Source: Bacteroidales bacterium (lineage in GTDB: Bacteria; Bacteroidota; Bacteroidia; Bacteroidales; ML635J-15). From it: 58,308 nucleotides of DNA. Shown in pieces: positions 42,049 to 51,612 of the stretch. Made by a program: the position numbers and the translations under genes. The stretch spans positions 1-58,308 of the forward strand of contig JAFGVU010000092.1 in the NCBI GenBank assembly GCA_016937855.1, written 5' to 3'. A model generated the notes under the pieces. That model saw nothing but the letters and a program-made list of their open reading frames with translations, ran no database searches and had not been told where the DNA came from. How positions within the stretch are numbered: position 1 is the stretch's first letter; each line of letters begins with the position of its first letter.

Positions 42049-43821
42049 TCAATCATTGGAATAATGTTTCATTTTTTTGCGATAATTTGAGAATACTTTC
42101 GCCCTACTAACAAAGCCAATATACTTTCCATTATCAACAACCGGGAGATTATAATGCTGAGTTGTTTCAAATATCTCGGCAACTTGCTGCACACTCATAC
42201 TAGTCTCAACAAGCTCTACCGGCATATACATCAAATCACGAACAAAAGTATTATCATACAATTCCGGTCTAAACATTAAATGCTTCACATGATCCAGCCA
42301 AACTATTCCTTTTAATACATTTTGCTCATCAACCACCACATAAATTGTACGACTCGACTTTGATATTATTTTAGTTAAGTCTCCCAAACTAGCCTCTTCA
42401 TTAATTGTCAAGAAGTTTTTTTCAATTAAAGATTCGAGTTTAAGCATAGACAGCATATTTTTATCAGCATTATGAGTTAACAATTCACCTCTCTTTGCGA
42501 GTTGCTTTGTATAGACAGAGTTAGATGTGAAAATGCGAACTGTAGCATAAGAAATTGCTGCAACAATAATCAGAGGCAAAAACAACTCGTAACCACCGGT
42601 TATTTCAGCAATAAGAAATATTGCTGTTAGTGGAGCATGAATTATTCCGGCGATTGATCCGGCCATACCAACCAAGGCAAAGTTTGATAAAGATATTTTC
42701 CAACCAAGTTTATTTACAATAATGCTAAACATTAGTCCTAGATTTGACCCTAAAAATAAAGATGGTGCGAAAATTCCCCCAACACCACCCGCGTTAAAAG
42801 TTACACTTGTAGCAATAACTTTAAAGAACAATATTAAAAAAAAGGCAAGCACAATCATAATAAAGTCTGATTGCGAGTTATAGTAAAAAGTGTTCTCAAA
42901 CAGATGATCAAACTTACCACTCAATGCTCCGTTAATGACTTCATACCCCTCACCATATAAGCTAGGCATTAAAAAGATTAAAAGACCAAGAATCAAACCG
43001 CCTGCAACAAGCTTCCAAATCCAGGAATTTATCCTTTGAAAAGCCTTTCCCACGTACATATACATTTTAGTGAAATACACCGACATCAAACCTGTAAAAA
43101 CACCAAGAATGGCATAGAAGTGAAGATGTGATATTTGAAAGGCATCAACAAGTTGCACCGGATACAAAACATTTTGCCCCATAAATAAGTATGAAGTAAT
43201 TACAGCGGCAGCAGAAGCAAGCAGCAACGGCACCAAAGATGCCATAGTTAAATCAAGCATTATAACCTCCAGCGCAAAAACTATTGCTGCTACCGGAGCC
43301 TTAAAAATGGCAGCCATTGCTCCTGTTGAGGCACAGCCTAAAAGCAATATTATATGTTTATGTTTTAGATGAAAAAGTTTGCCTATTCGGCTACCATAAG
43401 CAGCCCCTGTAGCAACAGTAGGACCTTCTAAACCAACAGATCCACCAAAACCAACTGTTAGAGCAGAAGTTATAATAGAAGAAAACATATTATGTGGTCT
43501 GATTTCCCCTCTAGTCTTGCTTATAGAATATAAAACAGTTGGAATTCCATGTCCTACACGCTGCCTGATTAAATATCTGGCAACTATAACTGCTAATGTT
43601 ATCCCAACAATAGGATAAAACATAAAAAGGAAATTCTCTGTTTCGGAACTAAACCAACCTTTTAACAAATCCTGAATTAAGTGAACAGAGTTTTTTATCA
43701 CAACTGCTACCAGCCCGGTTACAACGCCTGTCAAAATAGCTAAAGCACTTATAAAAACGCGCTCATTTACATGCTTAATTCGCCAAATTAAGAATTTTTT
43801 TAACAATTGTCTGCCACTCAT
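42049..43821 (-). CDS. ClC-family chloride channel/antiporter with CBS pair
   Basis: 590 residues. The ClC core has the selectivity motifs GGSVGLEGP (the gating glutamate is present) and GGVGGIFAPSLFLG, with GxFxP intact. Two CBS domains fill the last 130 residues (SLIEKNFLTINEEASLGD and LMYMPVELVETSMSVQQ), a cytoplasmic regulatory module that often binds nucleotides. The transport mode (H+/Cl- exchange or channel) cannot be fixed from motifs alone, but the gating glutamate is compatible with exchange. It stands alone on the minus strand and converges on the acylation locus. Confidence 0.94.
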   Translation of the reverse strand: MSGRQLLKKFLIWRIKHVNERVFISALAILTGVVTGLVAVVIKNSVHLIQDLLKGWFSSETENFLFMFYPIVGITLAVIVARYLIRQRVGHGIPTVLYSISKTRGEIRPHNMFSSIITSALTVGFGGSVGLEGPTVATGAAYGSRIGKLFHLKHKHIILLLGCASTGAMAAIFKAPVAAIVFALEVIMLDLTMASLVPLLLASAAAVITSYLFMGQNVLYPVQLVDAFQISHLHFYAILGVFTGLMSVYFTKMYMYVGKAFQRINSWIWKLVAGGLILGLLIFLMPSLYGEGYEVINGALSGKFDHLFENTFYYNSQSDFIMIVLAFFLILFFKVIATSVTFNAGGVGGIFAPSLFLGSNLGLMFSIIVNKLGWKISLSNFALVGMAGSIAGIIHAPLTAIFLIAEITGGYELFLPLIIVAAISYATVRIFTSNSVYTKQLAKRGELLTHNADKNMLSMLKLESLIEKNFLTINEEASLGDLTKIISKSSRTIYVVVDEQNVLKGIVWLDHVKHLMFRPELYDNTFVRDLMYMPVELVETSMSVQQVAEIFETTQHYNLPVVDNGKYIGFVSRAKVFSNYRKKMKHYSND

Positions 43822-43950
43822 ATCTAATTATTTGTGTTGCAAATATGCAAAATTTAAATTATTTCGCAATAATAAAATCACATTTTTGAAGATTTGGCAA
43901 GATCCAAATTATCGAGCTTGATAGCAAAAATCTATAAAACTGATTAATCC

Positions 43951-43983
43951 CGTTAAAATCCCGACTAAGCCTTTGGCTCGGGA
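43951..43983 (-). repeat. Copy of the CCCGTTAA / GGCTTAGTCGGG module
   Basis: On the minus strand it reads GAGCCAAAGGCTTAGTCGGG, then ATTTTAACGGGATT. It nearly equals 24062-24094. The inner hairpin is CCCG...AGCC-TTT-GGCT-CGGG at 43960-43982. Confidence 0.7.
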
Positions 43984-44000
43984 CTGATAAACCGATTTTA

Positions 44001-44020
44001 CCCTGAGCGGAGTCGAAGGG
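44001..44020. repeat. Short dispersed element CCCTGAGCGGAGTCGAAGGG
   Basis: The 20-bp word, whose reverse strand reads CCCTTCGACTCCGCTCAGGG, is a recurrent intergenic sequence in many Bacteroidota genomes as I remember them. Its role is unknown. It lies 9 bp past the cysS stop. Confidence 0.55.
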
Positions 44021-44028
44021 AAACCGAT

Positions 44029-45498
44029 TTACATCTCCCACTCAAAACCGTCTTTTTTATCCTTAATCGTAATCCCTAGTTTTGTAAGTTCGTCTCGAAT
44101 AAAATCGGATGTAGCATAGTCTTTATTAGTCTTCGCCTGCATGCGTAAATTTAAAACCATATCAACAACATCCTTTAAAACCTCATTATTGGTGGCGGTA
44201 TTTTGAGTTTCCTTTTGCGTTCCCAAAATATCAAACAGGAACAAATTAAAAGCCTCTTTTAGAACATTTAGATTCTCAGTATCAATCGTTTCCTTTCCGG
44301 CTTCAATACTATTAATTGTTTTAAGAGCATCAAATAAATGAGCGATAACAATAGGAGAATTCAGATCATCGTTCATTGCTTGATAGCAATTATTTTTTAG
44401 TTCTTTGGCATCAATATTTCCTTGATTTGATGGTTTCAATTTTTCCAGAGTTTCTACACCTTTTAGTAATCTGGCTAAACCTTTTTCGGCTGCTTGTAAA
44501 GCTTCGTTCGAGAAATCGAGAGTACTACGATAATGCGCCTGTAAAATAAAGAAACGTATTGTCATTGGGCTATAAGCTTTTTCGAGCACCTCGTTTGTCC
44601 CATTAAATAAATCTTCGAGGGTTATGAAATTTCCCAATGATTTTCCCATTTTTTGTCCGTTAATGGTAATCATATTGTTATGAATCCAGTACTTAACGGT
44701 ATTTTTCCCGGTGGAAGCTGTATTTTGAGCTATTTCACACTCATGATGCGGAAAAAGCAAATCCATCCCTCCCCCATGAATATCAAATTCGTCACCGAGA
44801 TATTTGTGTCCCATTGCAGAACATTCTGCATGCCATCCAGGAAAGCCATCACTCCACGGAGAAGGCCATCTCATAATATGCTCAGGGCTTGCTTTTTTCC
44901 ATAATGCAAAATCAAAACTGTTTCTTTTTTCACTTTGTCCATCCAAATCGCGGGTATTACTGTATAGATCATCTAAAACGCGACCCGATAAAATACCATA
45001 TTTATGCTGTTTATTGTATTTTTCAACATCAAAGTAAACAGAACCATTGCTTTCATAAGCAAAACCGTTTTCGATTATCTTCTTGGTTAATTCTATCTGT
45101 TCGATGATATGACCCGATGCTCTAGGTTCAATACTTGGTCTTTGAACATTTAACTTATCCATCTCACGATGATATCTTGCAGTATAATATTCAACAACCT
45201 CCATTGGTTCAATCTGCTCAAGCCTAGCTTTTTTGCCGATTTTATCTTCCCCCTCATCAGCATCATTCTCCAAATGTCCCACATCTGTAATATTACGAAC
45301 ATAACGTACTTTAAAACCAAGATGTTTCATGTAGCGGAATAACAAATCGAATGTTATAGCAGGGCGTGCATGTCCTAAATGAGCATCGCCATAAACTGTT
45401 GGTCCGCACACATACATTCCAACAAGTGGTGAATTTATTGGTTTAAACTCCTCTTTCTTTCTGCTCAGTGAATTGTAAACAATCAATTTGTTGTCCAT
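44029..45498 (-). CDS. cysS: Cysteinyl-tRNA synthetase
   Basis: 489 residues. Class I synthetase signatures are the HIGH-like [10 protein letters not shown] near residue 36 and KMSKS-like [11 protein letters not shown] near 287. The zinc-binding residues are Cys29 in [12 protein letters not shown], then CSAMG, and HHECEIAQ. It charges tRNA-Cys. The C-terminal anticodon-binding part is complete ([14 protein letters not shown]). A TATTTTTG box on the minus strand (45526-45533) is a plausible promoter 28 nt from the start. No unusual features. Confidence 0.97.
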   Translation of the reverse strand: MDNKLIVYNSLSRKKEEFKPINSPLVGMYVCGPTVYGDAHLGHARPAITFDLLFRYMKHLGFKVRYVRNITDVGHLENDADEGEDKIGKKARLEQIEPMEVVEYYTARYHREMDKLNVQRPSIEPRASGHIIEQIELTKKIIENGFAYESNGSVYFDVEKYNKQHKYGILSGRVLDDLYSNTRDLDGQSEKRNSFDFALWKKASPEHIMRWPSPWSDGFPGWHAECSAMGHKYLGDEFDIHGGGMDLLFPHHECEIAQNTASTGKNTVKYWIHNNMITINGQKMGKSLGNFITLEDLFNGTNEVLEKAYSPMTIRFFILQAHYRSTLDFSNEALQAAEKGLARLLKGVETLEKLKPSNQGNIDAKELKNNCYQAMNDDLNSPIVIAHLFDALKTINSIEAGKETIDTENLNVLKEAFNLFLFDILGTQKETQNTATNNEVLKDVVDMVLNLRMQAKTNKDYATSDFIRDELTKLGITIKDKKDGFEWEM

Positions 45499-45596
45499 AA
45501 TGTGAAATAATTATTAAATCGACTCCAAAAATACTACTCTTAAATCTATTTCACGAATATTTTTTATAAAATTGTAGTTTTATTAAAAATTATCAA

Positions 45597-47045
45597 ATGA
45601 AACCAAATAAAATTACCATTTCAACTCTAGTTATTATTATTTTAATACTAACATTTTCATGCGAGAATGTAAAAGAGGATTCCCAACAAAAAGAAAAACA
45701 GCCCAAATACATATTTCTTTTTATTGGAGATGGAATGGGTATCAATCATGTAAACCTCACACAAGCATACTTAAAATCGACAAATGATGAAATAGGTTTT
45801 GATGAGCTAACAATGACACAATTTCCAGTATTTGGTAATAGCACTACATACTGTAAAAATCGCCTAATCACCGATTCGGGAGCAGCAGGTTCTGCTATCG
45901 CTTGTGGCGAGAAGGCCAATGTTGGAGTTATTTCATATTTTGAAAACGAAAATCACGATTTTAATCCGACATCTATTGCAAAAACCGCCCATACTAATGG
46001 ATTTAAAGTCGGGATTATTAGTTCCGTAAGCATAGATCATGCAACTCCGGCTTGCTTTTATGCAATTAACGAGAGCAGAGGCAATTATTATGATATTGGA
46101 TTGCAACTGCCTGAAAGCAATTTTGAGTTCTTTGGCGGTGGTGGTTTTAAATATCCAAACGGCAGGAATTCTGACCAATCAAACCTTTACGAATTAACAC
46201 AGACAAAAGGTTATACTCACATTACTGATATAAACGAGATCTCAAAATTATCTGATATTGATGACAAAATCTTATTTACAAATCCTGTTCTTTGGTCAGA
46301 TGCCGAAATGCCTTATGAGATTGACAGAAGCGAACATGGTGGATATGAACTAGCAGAGATAGTAAACTCAGGAATCAATTACCTTTCGAATGAAAATGGA
46401 TTTTTCATAATGGTTGAAGGTGGGAAAATTGATTGGGCCGCACATGAAAATGATGCAGCTACAATTATAAACGAAGTCATCGCTTTTGATAAAGCTATTT
46501 TACAAGCATATAATTTCTATTTAGAACATCCTGATGAAACACTTATAATAGTAACAGCAGACCATGAAACAGGAGGAATAAGTATAGGAATGGCTCAAAA
46601 TAATTACGAATCTAACTTAAAAGTTCTGCAAAATCAAAAAATGTCCATGTATCAATTTAGCACACATATAAGTGATTATAAAGAATCAAACAACACATAC
46701 AGTTTAAGTGAAATTCTCAATCTTGCAAATGAATTGCTTTTTGAAACACCACTTGACTTTACTGATGATGAAATAGAGCAGATACAGTGCGCATTTGATT
46801 ATTACTTCTACAAAAAAACTTCCTACAACAAGACGGAGCTTTATAATCTGTATGGTGATTACAACCCAATTGGTATTATTTTCATTAAAATATTGCAAAA
46901 CAGGGCATCTGTAGGATTTACAAGCTGGTCGCACACTGCCGCAAGTGTTCCTGTTTTTTCTGTGGGCGTTGGGTCAGAAAAACTAACCGGAAATATTGAC
47001 AACACCGAATTTAATAAAATATTAAAAGACCTAATGAACTGGTAG
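45597..47045 (+). CDS. Alkaline phosphatase, lipoprotein
   Basis: 482 residues. A lipobox (LTFSCEN) follows the N-terminal hydrophobic helix. Alkaline phosphatase motifs are FLFIGDGMGINH (metal aspartate), the nucleophile serine in ITDSGAAGSAIACGEKAN, HATPACFYA, MVEGGKIDWAAHENDA, TADHETGG and the terminal WSHTAASVPVF (histidine ligand). The enzyme hydrolyses phosphate monoesters with two zinc and one magnesium ion on the outer side of a membrane. It is larger than the minimal fold, with the insert before the final motif rich in acidic and aromatic residues. No Pho box was recognised upstream. Confidence 0.93.
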   Translation: MKPNKITISTLVIIILILTFSCENVKEDSQQKEKQPKYIFLFIGDGMGINHVNLTQAYLKSTNDEIGFDELTMTQFPVFGNSTTYCKNRLITDSGAAGSAIACGEKANVGVISYFENENHDFNPTSIAKTAHTNGFKVGIISSVSIDHATPACFYAINESRGNYYDIGLQLPESNFEFFGGGGFKYPNGRNSDQSNLYELTQTKGYTHITDINEISKLSDIDDKILFTNPVLWSDAEMPYEIDRSEHGGYELAEIVNSGINYLSNENGFFIMVEGGKIDWAAHENDAATIINEVIAFDKAILQAYNFYLEHPDETLIIVTADHETGGISIGMAQNNYESNLKVLQNQKMSMYQFSTHISDYKESNNTYSLSEILNLANELLFETPLDFTDDEIEQIQCAFDYYFYKKTSYNKTELYNLYGDYNPIGIIFIKILQNRASVGFTSWSHTAASVPVFSVGVGSEKLTGNIDNTEFNKILKDLMNW

Positions 47046-47088
47046 TCAGGACACAAGACTGTTTTATATTCAACAACATAGTTTTTTA

Positions 47089-47120
47089 TTGAAAGTTTTA
47101 GTGTATTTTTTTTAATTTTG
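47089..47120 (+). promoter_or_regulatory. Candidate promoter for ilvE
   Basis: TTG at 47089-47091 and TAATTTTG at 47113-47120 are 21 nt apart and fit the Bacteroidota -33/-7 pattern. The ATG follows 20 nt later. Confidence 0.5.
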
Positions 47121-47140
47121 GACAACTAAAATTTACTACT

Positions 47141-48163
47141 ATGCAAGATTTAAATTGGTCAAAACTTCCTTTTGCTTACGTAAAAACAAATTACAATGTA
47201 AGATGTACATTTAAAGATGGCAAATGGGGAGAAATCGAAGTTAGTGATTCAGAATATTTAAATATTCACATGGCAGCCACCGTGTTGCACTATGGACAAG
47301 AAGCCTTTGAGGGCATGAAAGCCTATAGAGGTACAGATAACAAAATCAGATTATTCCGTTGGGACGAAAATGCTGCACGTTTACAAAATTCAGCCAAAGG
47401 AATATTTATGGCTCCTGTTGACAAGGAGTTATTCTTTAATATGGTAAAAAAAGTTGTAGAATTAAATCAGGATTTTGTACCACCTCATGGAACAGGAGCA
47501 TCTCTTTACATCAGACCATTCTTATTTGGCTCTGGACCTAAAGTCGGAGTGCAACCTGCAGATGAATACACATTTGTAATATTTGTTACTCCTGTTGGAC
47601 CATATTTCAAAGAAGGTTTTAATCCTGTGAAAATTGCTGTCGTTCGTGATTCTGATCGTGCTGCACCACTTGGAACAGGAACTCTTAAAGTTGGTGGAAA
47701 CTATGCTGCTAGTTTATATGGTGTGGACAAAGCTCATAAAGCAGGTTATGGTGCTCCAATGTATCTCGATGCAAAAGAGAAAAAATATATTGACGAAATT
47801 GGCGCTGCTAACTTCTTTGGTATTAAAGACAATACCTACGTTACACCAAAATCAACTTCAATATTACCATCAATTACAAACAAAAGTCTCGAAGAACTTG
47901 CTGCTTTCTTAGGGTATAAAACAGAAAGAAGACCTGTGGCTTTTGATGAGCTTAGCTCATTTGAAGAAGTTGGAGCTTGCGGAACTGCCGCAATAATATC
48001 TCCAATTGGCGAAATTAAAGACCTCGATACAGGAGAAACATATACTTACTGTAAAGATGGAAAACCCGGACCAATCTCCACAAAACTATACAACACTCTC
48101 GTTGGAATACAGTTTGGAGATATAGAAGACCCGTTTGATTGGGTTACTATACTTGAGTTCTAA
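47141..48163 (+). CDS. ilvE: Branched-chain amino-acid aminotransferase
   Basis: 340 residues, fold-IV PLP enzyme. Motifs in order: LHYGQEAFEGMKAYRG, FRWDENAARLQNSAKG, the lysine-containing GTLKVGGNYAASLYG, YIDEIGAANFFG and EEVGACGTAAIISPIG. It transfers the amino group between glutamate and branched-chain 2-oxo acids in the last step of valine, leucine and isoleucine synthesis. The length fits the large eukaryote/Bacteroidota subclass. It is a single gene between a promoter-like sequence and a clear terminator. The final lysine assignment rests on family alignment from memory. Confidence 0.94.
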   Translation: MQDLNWSKLPFAYVKTNYNVRCTFKDGKWGEIEVSDSEYLNIHMAATVLHYGQEAFEGMKAYRGTDNKIRLFRWDENAARLQNSAKGIFMAPVDKELFFNMVKKVVELNQDFVPPHGTGASLYIRPFLFGSGPKVGVQPADEYTFVIFVTPVGPYFKEGFNPVKIAVVRDSDRAAPLGTGTLKVGGNYAASLYGVDKAHKAGYGAPMYLDAKEKKYIDEIGAANFFGIKDNTYVTPKSTSILPSITNKSLEELAAFLGYKTERRPVAFDELSSFEEVGACGTAAIISPIGEIKDLDTGETYTYCKDGKPGPISTKLYNTLVGIQFGDIEDPFDWVTILEF

Positions 48164-48186
48164 AGTATAACAATGTAATAATAATC

Positions 48187-48217
48187 AACGACTTCTATTT
48201 ATGAAGTCGTTTTTTTT
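48187..48217 (+). terminator. Rho-independent terminator after ilvE
   Basis: A perfect 9-bp stem, AACGACTTC with GAAGTCGTT, has a TATTTAT loop and is followed directly by a T tract (T at 48210-48217). It begins 23 nt after the ilvE stop. Confidence 0.88.
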
Positions 48218-48238
48218 GAAATGAAAAAGATATTTATG

Positions 48239-48248
48239 CTCAATTGAG
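48239..48248. promoter_or_regulatory. Possible operator upstream of arsC
   Basis: CTCAATTGAG is a perfect 10-bp palindrome 12 nt before the arsC start. ArsR/SmtB repressors bind short A/T-rich dyads. No arsR lies in the window, so this is a weak guess. Confidence 0.25.
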
Positions 48249-48260
48249 AAAACATAACCT

Positions 48261-48674
48261 ATGAAAATACTAATTTTATGTACCGGGAATTCATGTCGCA
48301 GCCAAATGGCTCATGGATTTTTGCAATCCTTTGATGATAAACTCATAGTTCATTCTGCCGGAACAGAAGCCAGTGGTAAACTTAATCCCGGAGCTGTGGA
48401 AGTTATGAAAGAAATCGGAATAGATATTTCTCATCACACCAGCGATTCTGTTGATATGTATCTCGGCGATGAGTGGGATTACGTTATTACAGTTTGCGGT
48501 GGCGCAAATGAAGTTTGTCCGGTATTTATAGGCAAGGTAAAAAACAGACTACATATTGGTTTTGACGATCCATCACATGCTGTTGGTAGCGATGAGTTTA
48601 TCAAGTCCGAATTTCGACGAGTTAGGGACGAAATTAAAGAAGCATTCACCAAATTTTACAAATCCCTCCCATAA
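48261..48674 (+). CDS. arsC: Arsenate reductase, thioredoxin-coupled (LMW-PTPase fold)
   Basis: 137 residues. The P-loop is CTGNSCRSQ near residue 8 (CX5R type). The further redox cysteines lie in VCGGANEVCPVF. This matches the thioredoxin-linked ArsC class, which reduces arsenate to arsenite through a cysteine relay. The next gene encodes the ACR3 arsenite pump, so the pair makes a complete resistance route. An inverted repeat (CTTCAAG at 48676, CTTGAAG at 48715) lies between the two genes. The thioredoxin encoded at 56804 is lipid-anchored, so it is not an obvious partner. Confidence 0.93.
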   Translation: MKILILCTGNSCRSQMAHGFLQSFDDKLIVHSAGTEASGKLNPGAVEVMKEIGIDISHHTSDSVDMYLGDEWDYVITVCGGANEVCPVFIGKVKNRLHIGFDDPSHAVGSDEFIKSEFRRVRDEIKEAFTKFYKSLP

Positions 48675-48744
48675 GCTTCAAGGTATGCGCAGTTGCGCTG
48701 CGGATCGTAATATTCTTGAAGATGTGGATTGAAAAATCAAAAAC

Positions 48745-49785
48745 ATGGAAAAACAAATAAAAAAAATCGCATTTTTCGAAAAGTACCTAACGGTTTGGGT
48801 GGCTTTATGTATTGGTTTAGGAATACTTATTGGCCATTTTGCCGGAGACAACATCACTGTTTTAACAGAAATGGAGTTGTTTAAAGTAAACATACCTGTT
48901 GCAATTTTAATTTGGCTAATGATATATCCGATGATGTTGCAAATTGACTTCTCTAGTATAAAAAAAGTCGGACAGCAGCCAAAAGGTTTATTTCTAACAG
49001 TTATTGTAAATTGGTTGATAAAACCATTTACCATGGCGTTTTTCGCATGGTTGTTTTTCTCCAAACTTTATGCTGCTTACATTGACCCATCAATGGCAGG
49101 AGAGTATATTGCAGGAGCAATAATTCTAGGAGCTGCGCCATGTACAGCAATGGTTTTTGTTTGGTCATATTTGTCGGATGGCGACCCAAATTACACACTC
49201 GTTCAGGTTTCAGTTAACGACTTGATAATTTTAGTGGCATTTGTTCCAATTGTTGGTCTGTTGTTAGGCATTACTGATGTAAAAATTCCGTACGAAACTT
49301 TATTGACCAGTGTTATAGTTTTTGTAGTGATACCTCTTTTGGCTGGATATATTACCAATCGTTCGGTTGTAAAAGTTAAAGGCGAACAATGGTTAAAAAA
49401 GAATCTGTTACCAAAACTTCGTCCGTTTTCTATAGTAGCATTATTGGTTACTCTGGTTCTATTATTTGCTTTTCAGGGGGAAATTATTACTAACAATCCG
49501 CTTATAATTTTATTAGTTGCAGTTCCACTAATTATTCAGACATATTTTATATTTTTCATAACTTGGTTTAGTGGTAAAAATCTAAAACTCCCCTACTCTA
49601 CTTGCGCACCTGCTGCAATGATAGGAGCTAGTAACTTTTTCGAGCTTGCAGTTGCTGTTGCAATTGTATTATTCGGTTACGACTCTCCTGCTGCATTGGT
49701 AACAGTTGTTGGTGTTTTAGTTGAGGTTCCAATTATGTTGTCATTGGTTGCATTTGCTAACCGGAATAAATATATCCAGCATTAG
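48745..49785 (+). CDS. ACR3-family arsenite efflux transporter
   Basis: 346 residues with ten predicted membrane helices. The family hallmark GAAPCTAMVFVWSYLSDGD (conserved cysteine) lies near residue 132. VSVNDLIILVAFVPIVGLL follows, and APAAMIGASNFFELAVAVAI comes later. ACR3 pumps export arsenite using the proton motive force. It follows arsC by 70 nt on the same strand. No arsR or arsA is nearby. The motif and helix pattern make the family assignment firm. Confidence 0.94.
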   Translation: MEKQIKKIAFFEKYLTVWVALCIGLGILIGHFAGDNITVLTEMELFKVNIPVAILIWLMIYPMMLQIDFSSIKKVGQQPKGLFLTVIVNWLIKPFTMAFFAWLFFSKLYAAYIDPSMAGEYIAGAIILGAAPCTAMVFVWSYLSDGDPNYTLVQVSVNDLIILVAFVPIVGLLLGITDVKIPYETLLTSVIVFVVIPLLAGYITNRSVVKVKGEQWLKKNLLPKLRPFSIVALLVTLVLLFAFQGEIITNNPLIILLVAVPLIIQTYFIFFITWFSGKNLKLPYSTCAPAAMIGASNFFELAVAVAIVLFGYDSPAALVTVVGVLVEVPIMLSLVAFANRNKYIQH

Positions 49786-49882
49786 TTAAAACAGCAAAAC
49801 ACTTATTAAACAACAGTCTTTTTGTTGATAACTATTTTGGTGGAAGTTCTTTTATTCCTTATTTTCGCAAAAAGTTTTAAAA

Positions 49883-50025
49883 ATGGGAATTAAACAAGGA
49901 ATAATTCTGTTTTTCAAAGGTGTGGCAATGGGTCAGCAAATGTAATTCCTCGGGTTTCTGGCGGAACAATTGCATTATTAACCGGAATTTTCGAAAGACT
50001 TCTTGATGCAATCAAGTCGTTTTAT
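49883..50025 (+). pseudogene. DUF368 membrane protein, 5' remnant
   Basis: The ATG frame gives [17 protein letters not shown] and then shifts out of frame at about 49931. In the next frame the sequence continues [18 protein letters not shown] and [12 protein letters not shown]. This is the N-terminus of DUF368, where the family has VIPGVSGGT; here the Gly is Arg. One base is therefore missing near 49931-49934. The gene stops at the IS terminus, and nothing resembling the remaining 200-odd residues lies beyond the element. It is a dead fragment. Confidence 0.82.
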
Positions 50026-51550
50026 CCGTAACTTTTCCAATTAACACGTAATGGTTGATTAAAAATGCTGAAATTATATTGTGACAACACATCCATCATG
50101 GGCTTTAGAGCACAAAAAGAAAGGAACCGAGCTACGCAATATTCGTGGACATTATTATCTTTATGAAGTTACGAGCAAATGGGATTCAAATCTTAAACGG
50201 TCGAAAAAGATAACTGGTCGAATGCTTGGAAAAATAACAAAAGAAGAAGGCTTTATTGAATCCGACAAGGAACGCTTAGTCAAACAATCTGTTAAAGTCG
50301 AGAACCTTAAAATAAAAGAATTCGGCATTACAAATTATATTGAAAAACAACTATCGGAATTACACAAAGCTTTTGAAGAAACACTTTCCGTCGCAATGGC
50401 AGACATTGTTGGGTCTTGCCTACGGACGATTAGTTTATCAATCACCGTTAAAAAACATGAGCTTTCATTTTCATCACAGTTATTTGTCCGAGATCTATGG
50501 TGGAGCAGATCTGTCGGCAAAAACGTTGAGCAAAACACTTAATGAAATTGGATACCAACGAGAAAAAATAAGTGATTTTTTTAAAGAATTTAAAGATGAC
50601 AATGATTGTATTCTGATTGATGGTAGCGATCTATGTAGCGATTCGAAAAAAATTGAACTTTGTGAATTGAATAAAAGTAAAAAAGGCGTTTATTGACCAT
50701 TAATTAACACAATGTTTATTTATTCTGTGGGTCAGCAATTGCCTTTGCATTATCGTCTATTTCCAGAAAAAATTAAGGATGTAAAAGCATTTAGTTTATG
50801 CCTTCAAGAAAGTGCAATAAGCAATGTTACAATTATTGCAGACAAAGGGTTTTTCTCGAAAAAGAACATTGATGAATTAGATAAAGAAAAGCTACAATAC
50901 ATAATTCCGCTAAGTAGAGATAGTTCTATGATAGAATATGAATCACTAAACCTGAATGACAAAAAAAGTTTTGATGGCTTTTTCGAATTTGAAAAACGGT
51001 TTATCTGGTATAAAAATTTTGAAATTAAAGAAGATAATCAAAAAGTCGTTGTATTTCTTGACGAAGAACTCAAAACAAATGAAGAAAAAGACTATCTGCT
51101 ATGAATAACAAAGGAACTTGAAAATTATAAACTTGAAAATTTTTATGAAAAGCAGAAGTCATTTGGAACAATAGCAATGTACACCAATATTGAAAAATCA
51201 GCATCGGAAATTTATGTTGATTACAAGTCTCTCGGAGCAATAGAAGGAATGATTGATACTATGAAAAATGTGCCTGATGCAGACAAATCGCACATGCAAA
51301 ACGAGCAAACTCTTGAAGGATGGATGTTCGTAAACTACATCGCATTACATTGGTATTATAGCATTTATAAACTACTAGTAAAAAACAACCTTAATAAAAA
51401 ATACTCCCCAACCGATTTTTTACTAATGCTCAAAGAAATAAGAAAAGTAAACATACAAAACAAATGGTACAATGCCGAAATTATTAAGCGTACTTCTGAC
51501 CTAATGAACAAAATAATGTTACCTATTACGTAAATTGAGAAAAGTTACGG
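50026..51550 (+). mobile_element. Decayed insertion sequence, IS4/IS1634-like
   Basis: About 1.5 kb bounded by related ends. The left end is CCGTAACTTTTCCAATT, and the right end on the minus strand is CCGTAACTTTTCTCAATT. ATCCG may extend both ends by two bases. The interior holds one transposase pseudogene that fills the element. No clean target duplication is visible, fitting a deletion that also removed the rest of the DUF368 gene. Confidence 0.8.
50081..51533 (+). pseudogene. IS4/IS1634-like transposase, frameshifted with two in-frame TGA codons
   Basis: It begins at GTG 50081 in one frame and moves to another between about 50400 and 50416 (continuing LAYGRLVYQSPLKNM). In the second frame it runs to 51533, interrupted by TGA at 50694 and at 51102. 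DDE residues are recognisable: Asp in CILIDGSDL, Asp in TIIADKGFFSKKN, and Glu in YKSLGAIEGMIDTMK. That last segment keeps the IS4-type Y-2-x-3-E-6-K spacing, with Leu where Arg is expected. The second TGA probably derives from CGA by C to T. No functional transposase can be made. Confidence 0.85.
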
Positions 51551-51612
51551 ATTAAAGGGGTGTGTAGGCAATTTTGCAAATTTTACCCATAAAAATATAA
51601 CTATTCAATTTT

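Noticed and set aside
50081-51533. TGA read as tryptophan or selenocysteine in the transposase
   Set aside because: TGA ends asnB cleanly two bases before the next gene, and the transposase also has a frameshift. Decay explains it better.
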